Assembly: GCF_949987515.2 (NCBI RefSeq)
Contig: NC_082692.2
Coordinates: 84,825,488 to 84,889,487, forward strand
DNA length: 64,000 nucleotides
Source of the DNA: Delphinus delphis
Lineage: Eukaryota > Chordata > Mammalia > Artiodactyla > Delphinidae
Direction: 5' to 3'
The stretch's first letter is position 1, and each line of letters begins with the position of its first letter. Made by a program: the position numbers and the translations under genes. The notes beneath the pieces were generated by a model. It was not told the DNA's origin. It did not search any database and saw only the letters and a list, made by a program, of their open reading frames with translations. Shown one piece after another: positions 1 to 11,782 of the stretch.

Positions 1-1064
1 TACAACAGGTGAGAATTTGTTAGGGCTGCCAAGAGAGATACAGAGGCAGGAGCACAGAAAGGAAGAAAGTAGAGTGTAAGGTGCCTGGAACTGTGACAAT
101 CCCGGGGGCAAAGTAAGAAAGTCACCTAACCCATGAGTCACATCCACGAAGCGTCACACACTTGGGCTTTTAATGCTCCGTCCAAATCAGATTTAACGCC
201 CAGTCACAGAAACGCAAGGACAGTATGGAATCCAATCCTTCATCAAAGAACTTTAACCTTCACCTCCTTGATTGGATCACGTCCTCTAAATACATCAGAA
301 GTAGTATTTTGGATAAATCACGTGAGTCGCCCTGTTATATCATGTACTTTATAGTGTGTGATGTGTGTGCGCAAACATTAACTTATTTAAGGTGAACGTT
401 GAGAGGACACCGGAAATACCCTAAATCTGTATCTGCATTATGTATTAGGACATATCCCGAGCCTTGAAGTGATGAAAGTGGGCCAAGTCTCTCATCTGAG
501 AGGAACCGTTTTCATAAATGTGTGTGAAAGCGATGCATTATTAGAAAAGTTTAAGAGAGTGTACAGTAGATTCAGATGGAAGAGAAGCCAAACGGAAAAC
601 TGAACGGAAAAGACCAACATCTAGATGCTCTGGGACTGTCAAAGAGGGGCCACAGAAAGACACAAAAGTCTGCCCAAGAGTGCTGCAAAATGACTGCAGG
701 CAGACCTGCATATGCAAATGGAAATGTCAGACAGGTACGCTTGGCGATGTGGAAGACAGAAAGCAACAGCTATTATAGAAGAAGGGACAAGGTCAAGCAG
801 CTAAAAGCAAGAACAGAGATATGATTTGCAAGAGAGACAATAGGTAAAGGCGCGGGACGCAACTACGAAGACAAAAGACATCGAAGCGGGCAAACATGAC
901 TACTTGTGGTAGACAGGACGACTGGATTGTTGAAACATGCCTGCAATTTAATAATTCTGAAATGATCTCAGCTTCTAAATTGCCATCTGCTAGATGAAGG
1001 AGGCAGAAGGTAACTCTAAAAGTTGGTACAATCACAGCACAGGGACTTAAAACTAAGTACCCCT
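1..1064. other. Single-copy non-coding DNA
   Basis: No repeat family, splice-flanked exon or long open frame is recognisable here. Short frames exist (up to 82 codons) but show no protein-like pattern and overlap on opposite strands. The composition is ordinary mammalian, about 40-45% GC. I see nothing functional that can be supported from sequence alone. Confidence 0.5.
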
Positions 1065-1250
1065 GGGGCTTCCCTGGTGGCGCAGTGGTTGGGAGTCTGC
1101 CTGCTGATGCAGGGGACACGGGTTCGTGCCCTGGTCCGGGAGGATCCCACGTGCCGCGGAGCAGCTGGGCCCGTGAGCCATGGCCGCTGAGCCTGCGCGT
1201 CCGGAGCCTGTGCTCCGCAACGGGAGAGGCCACAACGGTGAGAGGCCCAC
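1065..1250 (+). mobile_element. CHR-type tRNA-derived SINE, tail lost
   Basis: This cetacean-type SINE lies in sense orientation, starting GGCTTCCCTGGTGGCGCAGT. The tRNA-like head carries an A-box-like TGGCGCAGTGG and a B-box-like GGTTCGTGCC, the internal RNA polymerase III promoter. The body continues through CCATGGCCGCTGAGCCTGCG to AGAGGCCCACG. Unlike the other young copies it has no A-tail: the homology stops inside the 3' end and runs into CCCCTCCATACC. No target-site duplication is evident, so the 3' flank was probably deleted or rearranged. Long frames across this segment are SINE-derived and not genes. Confidence 0.9.
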
Positions 1251-2150
1251 GTCCCCTCCATACCAGGGAGGAAACAATCTTTTTACCATCACTCTGAGAA
1301 GAACAAGTTACCAGGCAACAACCAACAGGGTTTGCTGGAGACACGGCCGTGCTAGCCCCTTCGACCAAGTGACAAGTCAGGTGGATAAAGGGGAAATAAG
1401 AGATGCAATCTTACAGACTTCTGTTCGTCTCCTGGTCCTACCCCTTGTGACATTCTCATCAGTGGGACAGGGAGCTGCGAGGAGGCACGCCACACCCATC
1501 AGGCGGTTATCACTGGTGCGCTGTCAACCTGGGGATGCCTCACGAGTGCTGCTCTACAGGTGTCCACCTTCCCACCAGGATTATTTAATATCTCTATCAG
1601 TGAGAACCGAGAGAGCTTCCTGTGCCCGGCGAACCAGCCTTCAATCAAATCCCAGGGACTCCCTATCACCATCCTCCATCGCTACTTCTCTTATTACCCA
1701 AGATGTAGCCCCGTGTTTCATCTCTGCAGACTGAAGACAAAAATCTGGGCAGGTGAGTGAATGCAGAGAGATGGAAACGCACTCTGCCGCGCCACTATCC
1801 ACGCAGACCCCTCCTGGGCTCACAGCGACTCGGAGTGGTTTTTGTGGTTCGTTTATGGGCACACGACGGTGCACACACACTTCAAGGAAGATAACACAAA
1901 ACAGTCCCAGCAGACCTCAGACTCAGAGTGGACTCCAGGGCTCCAAATCTCAGTCGGAAATCAGCGCCCAGATGCACAACTGCAAAAATCATCTCCAGAA
2001 GATGAGCTTTATAGAGATCTGCTTCCGAACATCATCTCCTAGACAGTGATTTCTGCAGCAGCAACTGACCCCGATCCAAAATTGCCAGGAAACAAACAAA
2101 TGACCCCTCCAGGGCCCCGGGAAAGTAACAATGAGATCGCTTAACCGGGC
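1251..2150. other. Single-copy non-coding DNA
   Basis: No repeat family is recognised. A 184-codon frame begins inside the preceding SINE and runs to about 1734, but its first third is SINE sequence in an arbitrary frame and the rest has no recognisable domain, so I do not call it a gene. Confidence 0.45.
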
Positions 2151-3300
2151 AGGAAAAGAAGAAAGTGCAAAACTGAACTTAAGGCATATGCATTTAGACC
2201 TGAATTAAAAATAAAATTCCACTATAAAAAGAATTTTTCAAAATGTTAGGTCCAAGAATACGGCCATATTGTTCCATCCCGAGGCACCCGGTTGATTGAG
2301 TTTTATTACTAGGCTCCCACCCACTTCAAAGTCCCTCACTACAAACATTTACAAATTTCATCTCAGGATTAGTACTAAACAATATTCATTAAGAATCCCG
2401 CCAAAGTGCAACATGTAAGTAAATCAAACCTCTGATGCTCTATTTTGCAAATTTCATGGGCCACTAGGGATAATTAAAAGGGCAATTATATAAAGTTGGT
2501 TCAGCTTTGAGAAACAAATGACATTTTCTGCTTTAAAGCACTTGATAATTTGATATTTTGCTATTAGGGCCATCATGTGTACTTTTACAGACAGGCAGCC
2601 AAATAAACAATAAATGTTCCTTAACAGCCTCTAATGATTGTTTTTGCCCACTGGTATCACTCACCATTCCAGTCCATAAATCATATGCTAAGAGATTAAG
2701 GTAAAGATAATGAAAAAGTATTAGAAGCCATTAAGATAGAGGAGAAAAGAAAAATAAGGCTGAAAGTGTCGATGTCTTCTGGGCTTTCTGCAAAGACACC
2801 CAGTGAAGTCTGAGCTTCTGAGTGTGAAAGCAGGGCTGCGTTTGTCCCTGCGTTCAACCACCACTCTGAAGCCAGCAAAGTACATTACGGCTCATGAAAA
2901 ATACAGCGAAGAAACTGCTAGTGGCAGAAGCATTTAACTTCCTTGTTAGCAGCCTCCCCCAAGTGGCACTTTTTCACCGGCAAGTTGTTTATTATGTTCG
3001 GTGCCAGGCAAAACTGATTAAATGGGGCTCTTAAGAATCAGAGCGTTATAAATTCATGGAAATACAGCAAGCAATAAATTCCATGGAATTAAAAGCTTAC
3101 TAGTGCTATTAGCATTTCAGGGTGTTTGAATTGTTAATACTGATGTGCAAAAATGATGTGCCTCTAAGACAAGGCGGACGGAGGCAACAGAGGCGAGCAG
3201 CTATGGAAATGTTTTTTATCAAAGTGGCACTGGGACTTGGCAGTTATTAGAGCCATGGGAATGGAGGAGGGGAGTAATTATCTCCAAAATTCTCATCTGC
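2151..3300. other. AT-rich single-copy block, candidate conserved non-coding DNA
   Basis: About 1.1 kb free of recognisable repeats and CpG-poor. It has the mix of short AT-rich homeodomain-like words (TAATTA, ATTAG, CAATAAAT) and balanced composition often seen in conserved developmental enhancers. There is no long open frame. That it is conserved is inference from texture only; no alignment was possible. Confidence 0.3.
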
Positions 3301-6300
3301 CCTAAAAAGTCAATCCCACAACGGAAGACGGAAGGCACCAAATAAAGGTTTACCTGCAGGAGGAAAACAAGCATAAAAATAGTATGCAAAGGATTTAGGC
3401 TTTCAGTGAATGGAAATTCCATCTTAACAATGAAGAGGGAGGAGAGTTTTATCTTGTAACCTGGTCTTAGCAGGGATGGGACCCAACGTGTTGTGACTGG
3501 GTGGATCTTGGTTTTCTCACAGGACAGGTAACCCCAGATCAGGGCCCCCAAAAGTAGGGTTGGGCCAATAAATTTCTCCGGATTGTCACCTTTCATCTTC
3601 CGCTTTTTCTGGGAGCTTTTAAAACTGTTATTCTAAAGTGGCAAGGGGTGAAAAAATCCATTATTATGCCATTAGGCAAGTGATATCCTCCCAAATTCAA
3701 GAGGTGAAGTGGCAATTCTATTGCATCCATCCATTTAAGGAATACTTCCTTCCAACCAACAGAAATGCATCTGAAGATCTTTCTAGGCAAATACAAATGT
3801 AGGAGAGCGAGAAAGAGAAAAAAAATAGATGAGTGTTTCTCAAAGACAGATTTTTTGGAAAAAAAAAAAAAAGTGCGAGGATATGATTTACTTCTTTTTT
3901 AGGAAAAAGAATTAACTGTCCACAAAGAAAGTGTGATCACTTAACAGAATTTAAGAGAAAATGTACTCTTCAATCAGGAATTACCAAAATTCAGGGGGGA
4001 AAAAAAGCAACCCAACCTGTCAATCTAGACAGATACCCAAAACATCGATTCATCCAGTCCAGAGACGGCCAAAAAAGTACTATTTTCTAACATATCAAGA
4101 AAACTTAATTCCTTTGATAAAAGAACCACACGTGTTAATACAACCTACTGAGGGATCACTGGTACATGTGATTATCTCTGGGCCTGTGTTCCACGTGTGG
4201 CTGTAACATTTATACTCACTGAGGCTGTCTGCTGCTTCCCCACAGACAGACAGAGCCTGCTCGGGGACCAAAAAATAGAAAGGAGACAAAGAGGAAAAAC
4301 CTTACAGAGAAAAGCTCAGACCCATTCATGTGCCTTCCCCGGGCCTTAAGTCTAAAGCCAGGCGTCATTTACAGGCGCATCGTCGTACGGGGTGTCGGCA
4401 TCATTAACACTGCTGTTCCTGATGGTTCTGCCTCTAAGACGAGACCTACTATGTGTGGAAACCGGGCAGGGGAGAGGAATACATCTAAGACATTGCGCTT
4501 GTACTCAAGAAACCTTCAGAGATTTTCACTGGGGAAAATCATCAATTATAAAGCACCTATTATATATTCTAAATCAGGAATCAAAAGATTCTTAAAAGAC
4601 AGGTTCTCTACCCGTTGGGATTTTAGAGTGACTTTAAGATATGGCATTCACCCAAAAAAACAACCCCAGAACAAGGCAGCACTGTAGCTGACAACATTTT
4701 ATACACATGGAATAATGGGGGGTTTTGTGCAATAGAGTCTCCAATTATAAGAGAGTGAAGAGTAAAACCTTGATAAATAGATCACCGGGGAAAATTTATA
4801 TAACAACGAAAATGAAAAATAATATGCATAATTTGCTCCTGCCAGGCCCTCGGCATCATGGGTGGGTCAATCGTATGGTCCGCACGAGGCTAAGTGTAGG
4901 TCTATATCCAACAGCCGTGAGCAAGACCAATCTGGTCCTTGCCTCCAGGGGTCTCACAATATGCAAGGGTAGGACGAGCAGCAGCAGGTGGCCCCAGGAG
5001 CTGCAGAGAAGACCTGTGTCCCACACTAACGCCTACCACCCCTGGTTCAGTTTCTCACACACGACTCAGTGCCTTGGTTCCCAATCAAAACTAGAAATTC
5101 CCACTGGCCAACAACCCTTTAATATCAGTGAGCTGCACTCAAGTGTTGTACCAAAGAGCAAACATTCATATTGTCAGCTTCTGATAACTGACTGGAGTGA
5201 AGAGCTCTTGCCCAATTAAAGACTGACCTTGGTGCATTTTTTGCCTAGGGTTTGGCATCAGTGGAGGGCACAGAAGTGTTCCCAACATTTTTACTGATAC
5301 CCTTTTACAATGGTAACATTGCCCAGAACTGGTAAGAAAGGGCTCAGTTCTAGTTTACTACTTCTGGAGGTGCAGACAGTTGCCCCACGGCCATGGTCTT
5401 CCTTGATCTGGTAGATGTAGGACCTGCAGAAAGGAGATGGCTCTGCTCGTCACCACAGTGGAGTCTCCTCCATTCTCACCAAATGCAAATGAGAACTGAT
5501 GAGAAGTCACACACCCACCGGGGTAGATTCGTCTCTCTCCTTGGTATTTAATCCCCTCTGCTGTACAATGAGCAGACGTGGTGAGGTACACATCCTTCTA
5601 GTCTCATGTGCCCCACCTAAGAATGGCCAGATTCAGGTCTGTTGAGAGGGACCACTTAGGTCCAAGACTGGGCTGTACTCAAGCTCAGATTCCAAGAATT
5701 ACCTGCCAAGAGGTGCCGGGATGGAGCAAGTTGGACCAACAATCAAACGATGCTTTTGCTTTCCACACGCCACGATCCTCCTGCACACATGTCTGTCTCA
5801 TGTTACGCACTGTCACCTGACCCTCGTACCCTCGTAACAAACTTTGACCCCAGCGTCTAATACATGCCCAGGCCCTCTCTCCCTTCCTACTTACTACCTT
5901 AGCCACAAATCACGCTGCTTTCCTTCCTCCTCTGAACTCCTTGCCTTTGTCAGATTCCAGACTACTGTAACGTGTTTTCTAGCAAAAAGAGTTGGCTATT
6001 CTCATGCTGAACCCACCGCCCTTCAGTCTTCCTTGAATACAGCCCTAGGCTGCCTGCATTATTGGAGTAGCTGGGAACAAAGTTTCTGATGACAAAGTCT
6101 GTGCTTGGAACGCAACCCCTTTGCTAGAGGGGGGACTACTGCTTGAAATTAGGGCACTAATTGTGTGGCCCAGACAATGAGCAAGAAAGGGAACTGGGGA
6201 AAAGAGAGAAGTGAGTAACATACAAAGTAATACATGCCTCTGCAAGGAGGGCCAAGAAGTAAAACGCTCCAATATTCGGAGGATGAGAGACTACCTTGGA

Positions 6301-6600
6301 AGGTCTGGCCCAGCGGGGTGGCGGTGGCCGCGAGATGAGAGGAGTACGGCACACCGGCCATTCTGAAGCCTGATAAGCGGAACTTGATGAAAATTAAAAT
6401 TGTCTGCTCTCTCGAGTCTAATACCGGAATGCCTTCAGCCTACTCCTCTGACCTGTCTGCATGAGGGAGTTCTTCTCAGAGAAGACTTCATGCCAGTGTC
6501 CCTGTTTCACAAGTCTCCCACTAATATTCCCAGGCGGAGAGAAGCCCTCCCCAGAATTCCTTCGAGTCTAATATTTCACATCAAAAAGGGTTTCCACTAG
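3301..6600. other. Single-copy non-coding DNA
   Basis: No confidently identifiable element. A short A-run sits at 3859-3873. The longest frames (125 codons on the minus strand at 3219-3596, 164 codons on the plus strand at 4725-5219) show no recognisable domain and no convincing flanking splice pair. Parts of 4830-5000 may be a very old interspersed-repeat remnant, too decayed to name. Confidence 0.45.
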
Positions 6601-6720
6601 CTTCTGTACCTTCTCTAACACGCTGTGAGCTCCCCAAGACCTGCCCAAATATTTTATTCATCTTAGTGTCTCCAGGCCTAGAGAATTGGGAATATAGTAG
6701 GAGCTTGGGATTTACCAGTT
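6600..6720 (+). mobile_element. L2 LINE 3' fragment
   Basis: The stretch has the order typical of the L2 3' end: a CTGTGAGCTCC word, a TTATTCATCTTAGTGTC word, then CCAGGCCTAGAG and ATAGTAGGAGCTTGG. It is heavily diverged, as expected for a family active early in mammalian history. Confidence 0.5.
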
Positions 6721-7399
6721 TTAACTGAATTGCCAAAAGGAAACTGACCTGCAACGTCGCCCCAACAAGCATGTGAGCTAAAGGAAGCCTTGAGAACAAA
6801 TGCTTGAGAGCCTGGACACCAAGTGAGACCCTCCCGGCTGTCCTTCAAGCTGAAAGTTGCAAGGATGGAGCTGCAGGAGCTAATCACCTCCAGGAAGGGG
6901 ATCCCATTAGAAATGGGGTCGACACAGAAGAAAGCAGAGGGGAGAAATGTAAAGATGAGGCTTTAGGACTTAGACGGAGCCCTGCCAGGTCTACACCCGA
7001 CCTATTCAGTTACATAGTCACATACAGCCTCTTTTTGTTTAAGCTAGTATGGGATGAGTCTTAGATGACAAGCAATTAAAAAAAAAAGTTCTAGATGATA
7101 CTTAGATAATGGAAGTCGATAAAACAAGCATGATATAAGAGACAAGCCATGCAGAGTTGGGAATCTGGAGCGAGGACGTGGTTGATCTGGGCTGAATCAA
7201 CTGTTTCTTATCACTGGGTTTTGAAATCAATCAGCAATCACGCCTGATTTTCACATTTACCAAAAGCAAGGATTTAAAAAGAGACATCATCAAAACCCAG
7301 TATCTGATCTTTTCCCCCAGGGCTTTCTGCCCTTTAGGTAATAACACTTCAGCATGCTGGAAGAACTATGTTCAAATGGGTATTAGACTCATACGTATA
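6721..7399. other. Single-copy non-coding DNA
   Basis: No element or gene recognised. A short A-run lies at 7079-7087. Confidence 0.45.
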
Positions 7400-7915
7400 T
7401 AATCAAATAGCACAAACAGGTAAACACAGACTATAAATTCCTTCCCCCAACCGCCAATTTCCCCTTCCAAAGGCAACCACTGTTACCAATATCTTGTCTC
7501 TCTCTTCCAGAAATATTCTATACATATACAATCATAGGGTTTTGTATGTATACTTTTTTCCTGCCTTCCACCCAAAGAGTGGTATATTTCCCCACTTGGT
7601 TACTTAAGTTATCTTGGAGATGTTTCCACATCGGCACATCCAGGTCTCCATCCTTTCTTGACAGCTGCAGAGCACAGTCCCCGTGTGTTTCTCACCCCCA
7701 ACCTAGGACAGACCATAATTTACCCCTTCCCTCCTGACACGCATTCAGGGAATTTTTCTGCTTTTGCTCTCAGAAACAATGCTGCAAGTTATATCCCTGT
7801 ACGCGGGCCTTTGATCAGCTGGGTGAATATACATCCCTAGAAGCAACAGTTGATTTTTGCTACTATATTTGTGAACTTAGAGTCCGCAACCTTGCCAGTT
7901 AAAAAAATAAATGCC
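7400..7915 (-). mobile_element. Old L1 (L1M-class) 3' region
   Basis: Reverse complement of the conserved 3' part of old mammalian L1s. Landmarks in plus-strand order are AACCACTGTTACCAAT, CCAGAAATATTCTATACATA, ATCTTGGAGATGTTTCCACAT, a decayed form of the word around the LINE 'target-like' CATAGTATTCC segment, and AACAATGCTGCAAGTTATAT. It is truncated and strongly diverged, with no coding potential. The exact subfamily is not resolved. Confidence 0.7.
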
Positions 7916-8379
7916 CATCACCTTTCACACACCCTCTACCTAGGCTTCCCTTTTCCTGGCATCCATCTGATAGGGTCCGATGATCGGATGCCCCTGAGGG
8001 ACCCTGAAAACAAAAAGAAGAGTACAATTCCAGAATACCAGCTAATAGCCACTGCAGGAGACCCCCAAGTACCTGGTAAAACATTCTACCCACCACCCTT
8101 TAAAAACTGAATACATTTTACAGACCTGTTAGAAAGTCACATCAGCCTACCCCTGATGGTACGTGAGTGTTCTGGGTCGTCTCACATCCTGGGAGTTCCA
8201 CGTGGCAGGCCAGTCCCAAGCCCAGGTCCCCAGAAGTGGGAGAAGTGGTCCCCCATCCTTTCACACTACAACATAAATGGAAGTGGTTCCAACCTGAAAA
8301 ACCCAAGATGTTTCCAACCCAATCTCATTATCTTCCTCTTCCACACTAGGGCTCTCCCAACATTCCACTAACTCATCCG
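7916..8379. other. Single-copy non-coding DNA
   Basis: No element or gene recognised. The short open frames in this stretch have no supporting splice or domain signal. Confidence 0.4.
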
Positions 8380-9035
8380 ATGGTACCTCCAATCCAGAGA
8401 TGTTCACATCAAAAATTGAGATGTCATCTTGAAATACTCCCTCCCTGTCTTATCATTTACTCAACCCATCAGTGTTGGCTGCCTGCTTTTAACTCCTGAA
8501 CATCTCTTAAAGCCTTTCTTCCCGTGCTTGTCGACCCTCAATATCACAGTCCATCCACAGTCTTCTCTAGCTTGGTCTTCTGCAATAGCCTCTTCCTCGT
8601 TCATCTGTCCTACACAGCATCCTCCTTCCCCTCCTGACACACCACGCTGCAGCCAGGCTGGCTTCATCTCTCTTCTTTAAGCATGCCGCATTCACTCCCA
8701 CCTTGAGGACTCGGCACTAGCAGTTGCTCTTGCATGGAACACACATTCTCTAAGCCACCTCTGGCTCCCCCTTTCCATCATCTCAATTTAACCATGGAAC
8801 GTTACCTCCTCAGTCACTTTCCCTGACAATCCAATAGTCTAACGTGGCCACTGACCTACTCAGCCACTCTCTGATACACCACTGTTTCAGTTCACAGCTT
8901 AGTAAATTAAACCCGACGCTGCTCTAGTTTATTTGCGTAACGTCTCCTTCAGTAAGGCCATACGAGTAGGAATGTAGTTTCTGTACCATACAGTGCTCTC
9001 TTCTCAGGGCCTTGAATTGTGTCTGGCACACAGCT
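8380..9035 (+). mobile_element. L2 LINE 3' portion
   Basis: It follows the L2 consensus order: TCTTCTGCAATAGCCTC, a GCTGCAGCCAGGCTGGC segment, TTGCTCTTGCATGGAACACAC, GTTACCTCCTCAGTCACTTTCCCTGAC and finally GCCTTGAATTGTGTCTGGCACACAG near the 3' end. It is pyrimidine-rich and diverged, with no intact reverse-transcriptase frame. The MLT1 LTR begins directly downstream. Confidence 0.75.
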
Positions 9036-9475
9036 ACTTGCCTCCAAGGCTGGCTACCAGTGACTCCTCCCATTCTTGTATGCACATGCCCATCAGGAGG
9101 GTGGAATCTTTTTCCCCTCCCCTTGAGTGTGGACTGGCCGTGCTTTGACAAATGCAAAAGAGTGAAGGGTGCTGTGCCAGTTCTGGGCCTGGATCCTGAG
9201 AAACCTGGCAGTGTCCTATTTCACCCTAAGTCTATCATACGGTGACGTCAACTTGAGAACCAAGTTACGGTCAGGACCAAGTGTCAAGTGTGGATGTGAA
9301 GCCATCTTGGTTGGACGTTCCAGCCACAGCCAAGCACCTGGGTGAATGCAGAGAAAAACCATCCCTGCTAAGCCCTGCCTGAATGGAAGAATCCTGCACC
9401 AACGGTTGCTGTCTAAGCCACTAAGTTTCAGGTTGGTTTGTGAAGCATCAATAAATAAGTGAAGCAGAAATGTTC
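9036..9475 (+). mobile_element. MLT1-type MaLR long terminal repeat
   Basis: It matches the MLT1 pattern: CATCAGGAGGGTGGAATC, a CCCCTCCCCTTGAGTGTGGACTGGCC block, GCTGTGCCAGTTCTGGGCCTGGATC, GAAGCCATCTTGGTTGGACGTTCCAGCC, then the diagnostic 3' end GTCTAAGCCACTAAGTTTCAGG followed by GTTTGTGAAGCATCAATAAATAA. It is a solo LTR of a long-extinct MaLR retroelement, with no internal coding sequence. An AATAAA signal lies near the end. Confidence 0.8.
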
Positions 9476-9489
9476 ATCATTTGTTGCGA

Positions 9490-10335
9490 ATCAGTAACTG
9501 CCCACCTCCCTAGTTTTCTGTATCTACTGCCCGCTGCCCCCTGGCATTCTTAACCCGTCACAGAGTGATCTTCCCAAAACACAAGTCTGATCGTGTACTC
9601 CATTGCCCTAATCCCACCCCACCTTACCTCATGTATCCCTCACTACGAAAACAGACAGACAGACAAAACTGCTTTGGGAAGCACAGATCCGTGGACACTC
9701 TGCCTCTGCAACCCTGTCCTTGGCTTCCTGCTCAGCTCAGCACCTTCTGCACACGGCCACTTCCTTCCACACACCACAGCGCATCTCAGCACACGGGACG
9801 TGATGTGCCTTTTCTTTGGCTCCCCCATAACCTCAACCCTTCTCTCTTTCTCCGGACCTCATTTTTTTTTTTTTTTTTGCGGTACGCAGGCCTCTCACTG
9901 TTGTGGTCTCTCCCGTTGTGGAGCACAGGCTCCGGACGCACAGGCTCAGCGGCCATGGCTCACGGGCCCAGCCGCTCCGTGGCATGTGGGATCCTCCCGG
10001 ACCGGGGCACGAACCCGCGTCCCCTGCATCAGCAGGCGGACTCCCAACCACTGTGCCACCAGGGAAGCCCCGGACCTCATTTTAATCATTATTTCCCCTG
10101 GAAGCCTTCCCTGACCTTCTAAACTAGGGCAAGTCCCCCAAGTGTAGGCTCTCAAGGCATCACGTTCCCACATTCCTTAATCCTCATCAGATGAGTTTTA
10201 TCAGCCCCCATCAGTCTGCATGAGGCCGAGATCGCATCGTTTTTGGCTCTCTCCTATAAACTCAGCAAAAAACGCTGTGGCTGGCACATAGGAGAAACTC
10301 AAATATTGATATTTGTTGGAAAAGTGAATAAATGA
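9490..10335 (+). mobile_element. L2 LINE 3' portion, split by a SINE
   Basis: The L2 runs from the segment around ACAGAGTGATCTTCCCAAAACACAAGTC to the 3' terminus GCTGGCACATAGGAGAAACTCAAATATTGATATTTGTTGG, with GGAAGCCTTCCCTGACC between. A younger SINE (9862-10069) splits it inside a CCGGACCTCATTTT word that is duplicated on both sides. The L2 order continues across the insertion, which confirms a single interrupted element. Confidence 0.75.
9862..10069 (-). mobile_element. CHR-type SINE with 14-bp target-site duplication
   Basis: Antisense copy: T-run (A-tail), GCGGTACGCAGGCCTCTCAC, the body, and the tRNA-like head ending CCACCAGGGAAGCC. It is flanked by perfect 14-bp repeats CCGGACCTCATTTT at 9852-9865 and 10070-10083, the last bases overlapping the T-run. 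This is the hallmark of L1-mediated retrotransposition. It is inserted into an L2. Confidence 0.97.
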
Positions 10336-10585
10336 ATTGTGTGGTCACCTTGGACGGCCGATTTCAAATCCTGGCCACACCACAGACTAAGGTTGTGACC
10401 CTCGGCATGCCAGATGAACCGCCGGCCGCCTCTCTGTGCCCATCTTCCTTCGTCTGGTAAAAACAGTAGCACTTACCCAACAGCCAGGTTTTTGTTAAGT
10501 TTAAATAAAATTACATGTAACAGCACTTAGCCCAGTGCCTGACACGGAGCAAACATTCAATAATTAGCTACGATTATTACATCAC
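10336..10585 (+). mobile_element. MIR SINE
   Basis: Sense-orientation MIR: TTTCAAATCCTGGCCACACC (tRNA-derived B-box region), a decayed core, then AACAGCACTTAGCCCAGTGCCTGACACGGAGC and the 3' end ATTCAATAATTAGC. It is ancient and diverged, and directly abuts the 3' end of the upstream L2. Confidence 0.8.
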
Positions 10586-10870
10586 TTACTACCATTCCCA
10601 TTTCTCACTAGAAGAAAAGTCCTAAATTGGAAAACAACAAGAGGTTTTCCCTCTGCCATTCTACCACCTTTTTTTCCTTTATGAGCACAGAAGCCTTGTA
10701 CATTACGCTAAGCTAAGCTAGGATGGCCCACGGCGCCTCATTGCCAAGCTGGTCTCTGCAAGAAAATACCTAGACTGCCTCTGCCGTGGTCTTTACAAGA
10801 GCTGATCTCAGGAAAGCCATTAAACAAACTGCCAACATATAAGTTAGCAATTAAATACCCAGCCCCCTCC

Positions 10871-11087
10871 TTTTTTTTTTTTTTTTTTTTTTTTGCGGTA
10901 CGCGGGCCTCTCACTGTTGTGGCCTCTCCCGTTGCGGAGCACAGGCTCCGGACGCGCAGGCTCAGCGGCCATGGCTCACGGGCCCAGCCGCTCCGCGGCA
11001 TGTGGGATCTTCCCAGACCGGGCCACGAACCCGTGTCCCCTGCATCGTCAGGCGGACTCTCAACCACTGCGCCAACAGGGAAGCCCC
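10871..11087 (-). mobile_element. CHR-type SINE
   Basis: Antisense copy with a 24-nt T-run followed by GCGGTACGCGGGCCTCTCAC, the full body and a head ending CCAACAGGGAAGCCCC. Flanks CCAGCCCCCTCC and CCAGTCCCTTGC are similar and may be a decayed target-site duplication. Low divergence from the other copies here indicates a fairly recent cetacean insertion. Confidence 0.97.
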
Positions 11088-11297
11088 AGTCCCTTGCTTT
11101 CTTAAGTGTCTTACAAGCATTTAACAAAGATCACTGTTACTCTTGACAGATATACGAATCCATACTATCCTTCTAGAAAACAGTGTGGGAATAGATGTAA
11201 AATTTTCAATATGTATCAATATCTATCAATCTATCTAAATGTTAAATACGCATACTTTTGAACCCAGCATTTCACATTCTGGTACTTTGCCTTATGT

Positions 11298-11529
11298 CAG
11301 TGCTTCTCAACTGGGGTCATTCTGCCCCACAGGGGGACACATGGCAACGTCCAGGGATGTTTTTGGTTGTCATGCATGGGTGTGGGACGGGGGGGGACAG
11401 ACGTGCTGCTGACATCTAGTGAGTCGAGGTCAGGAAAGCCACTAAACGTCCCACAATCTATAGCACAGTCTCCCACAACAAAGAATCGTCCAGACCAAAA
11501 CGTCTACAGTCCTCCAGCTGAGAAGCCCT
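11298..11529 (+). mobile_element. MER5A (hAT-Charlie) DNA transposon
   Basis: It starts CAGTGCTTCTCAACTGGGGTCATT, passes through GGCAACGTCCAGGGATG, TTTTTGGTTGTCATGCATGG, CTGACATCTAGTGAGT, CAACAAAGAATCGTCCAG, and ends at the inverted terminal sequence CAGCTGAGAAGCCCT. This is the near full-length non-autonomous form. Possible 8-bp target duplication GCCTTATG / ACCCTAAG is decayed. Confidence 0.85.
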
Positions 11530-11782
11530 ACCCTAAGGAAAGAATCAGATGGGCTTGCAAAGATGAATACACAAGCCTGTTCATCAGCGTTACTGTGTAC
11601 AACTTTGTACAACCAACAAAGTGGGACTGGGTAAATAAACTGACTTATCGGCACACAGTTATAAGGTAATAATAATGCTGCCATATATCAACTGCTACAC
11701 GAAGATATTGACAACGTATTTTTATATTTAAAAAAACAGGGAAAACGTAGCATCACCCTGTTAAAACTATGATATTCCTACA

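Noticed and set aside
1065..1140. tRNA gene
   Set aside because: The A-box and B-box-like words belong to a tRNA-derived SINE; no tRNA cloverleaf with an intact acceptor stem is present.
1085..1734. Overlapping open frames of 70-191 codons on both strands around 0.8-1.7 kb
   Set aside because: They run through the SINE in several frames. Near-identical peptides recur at every SINE in the window (9.9, 10.9, 21.4, 40.5, 43.0, 46.9 and 59.2 kb), so they are repeat-derived.
9593..10114. 173- and 185-codon frames on the plus strand
   Set aside because: They combine L2 and antisense SINE sequence in arbitrary frames, with a poly-Phe stretch from the A-tail.
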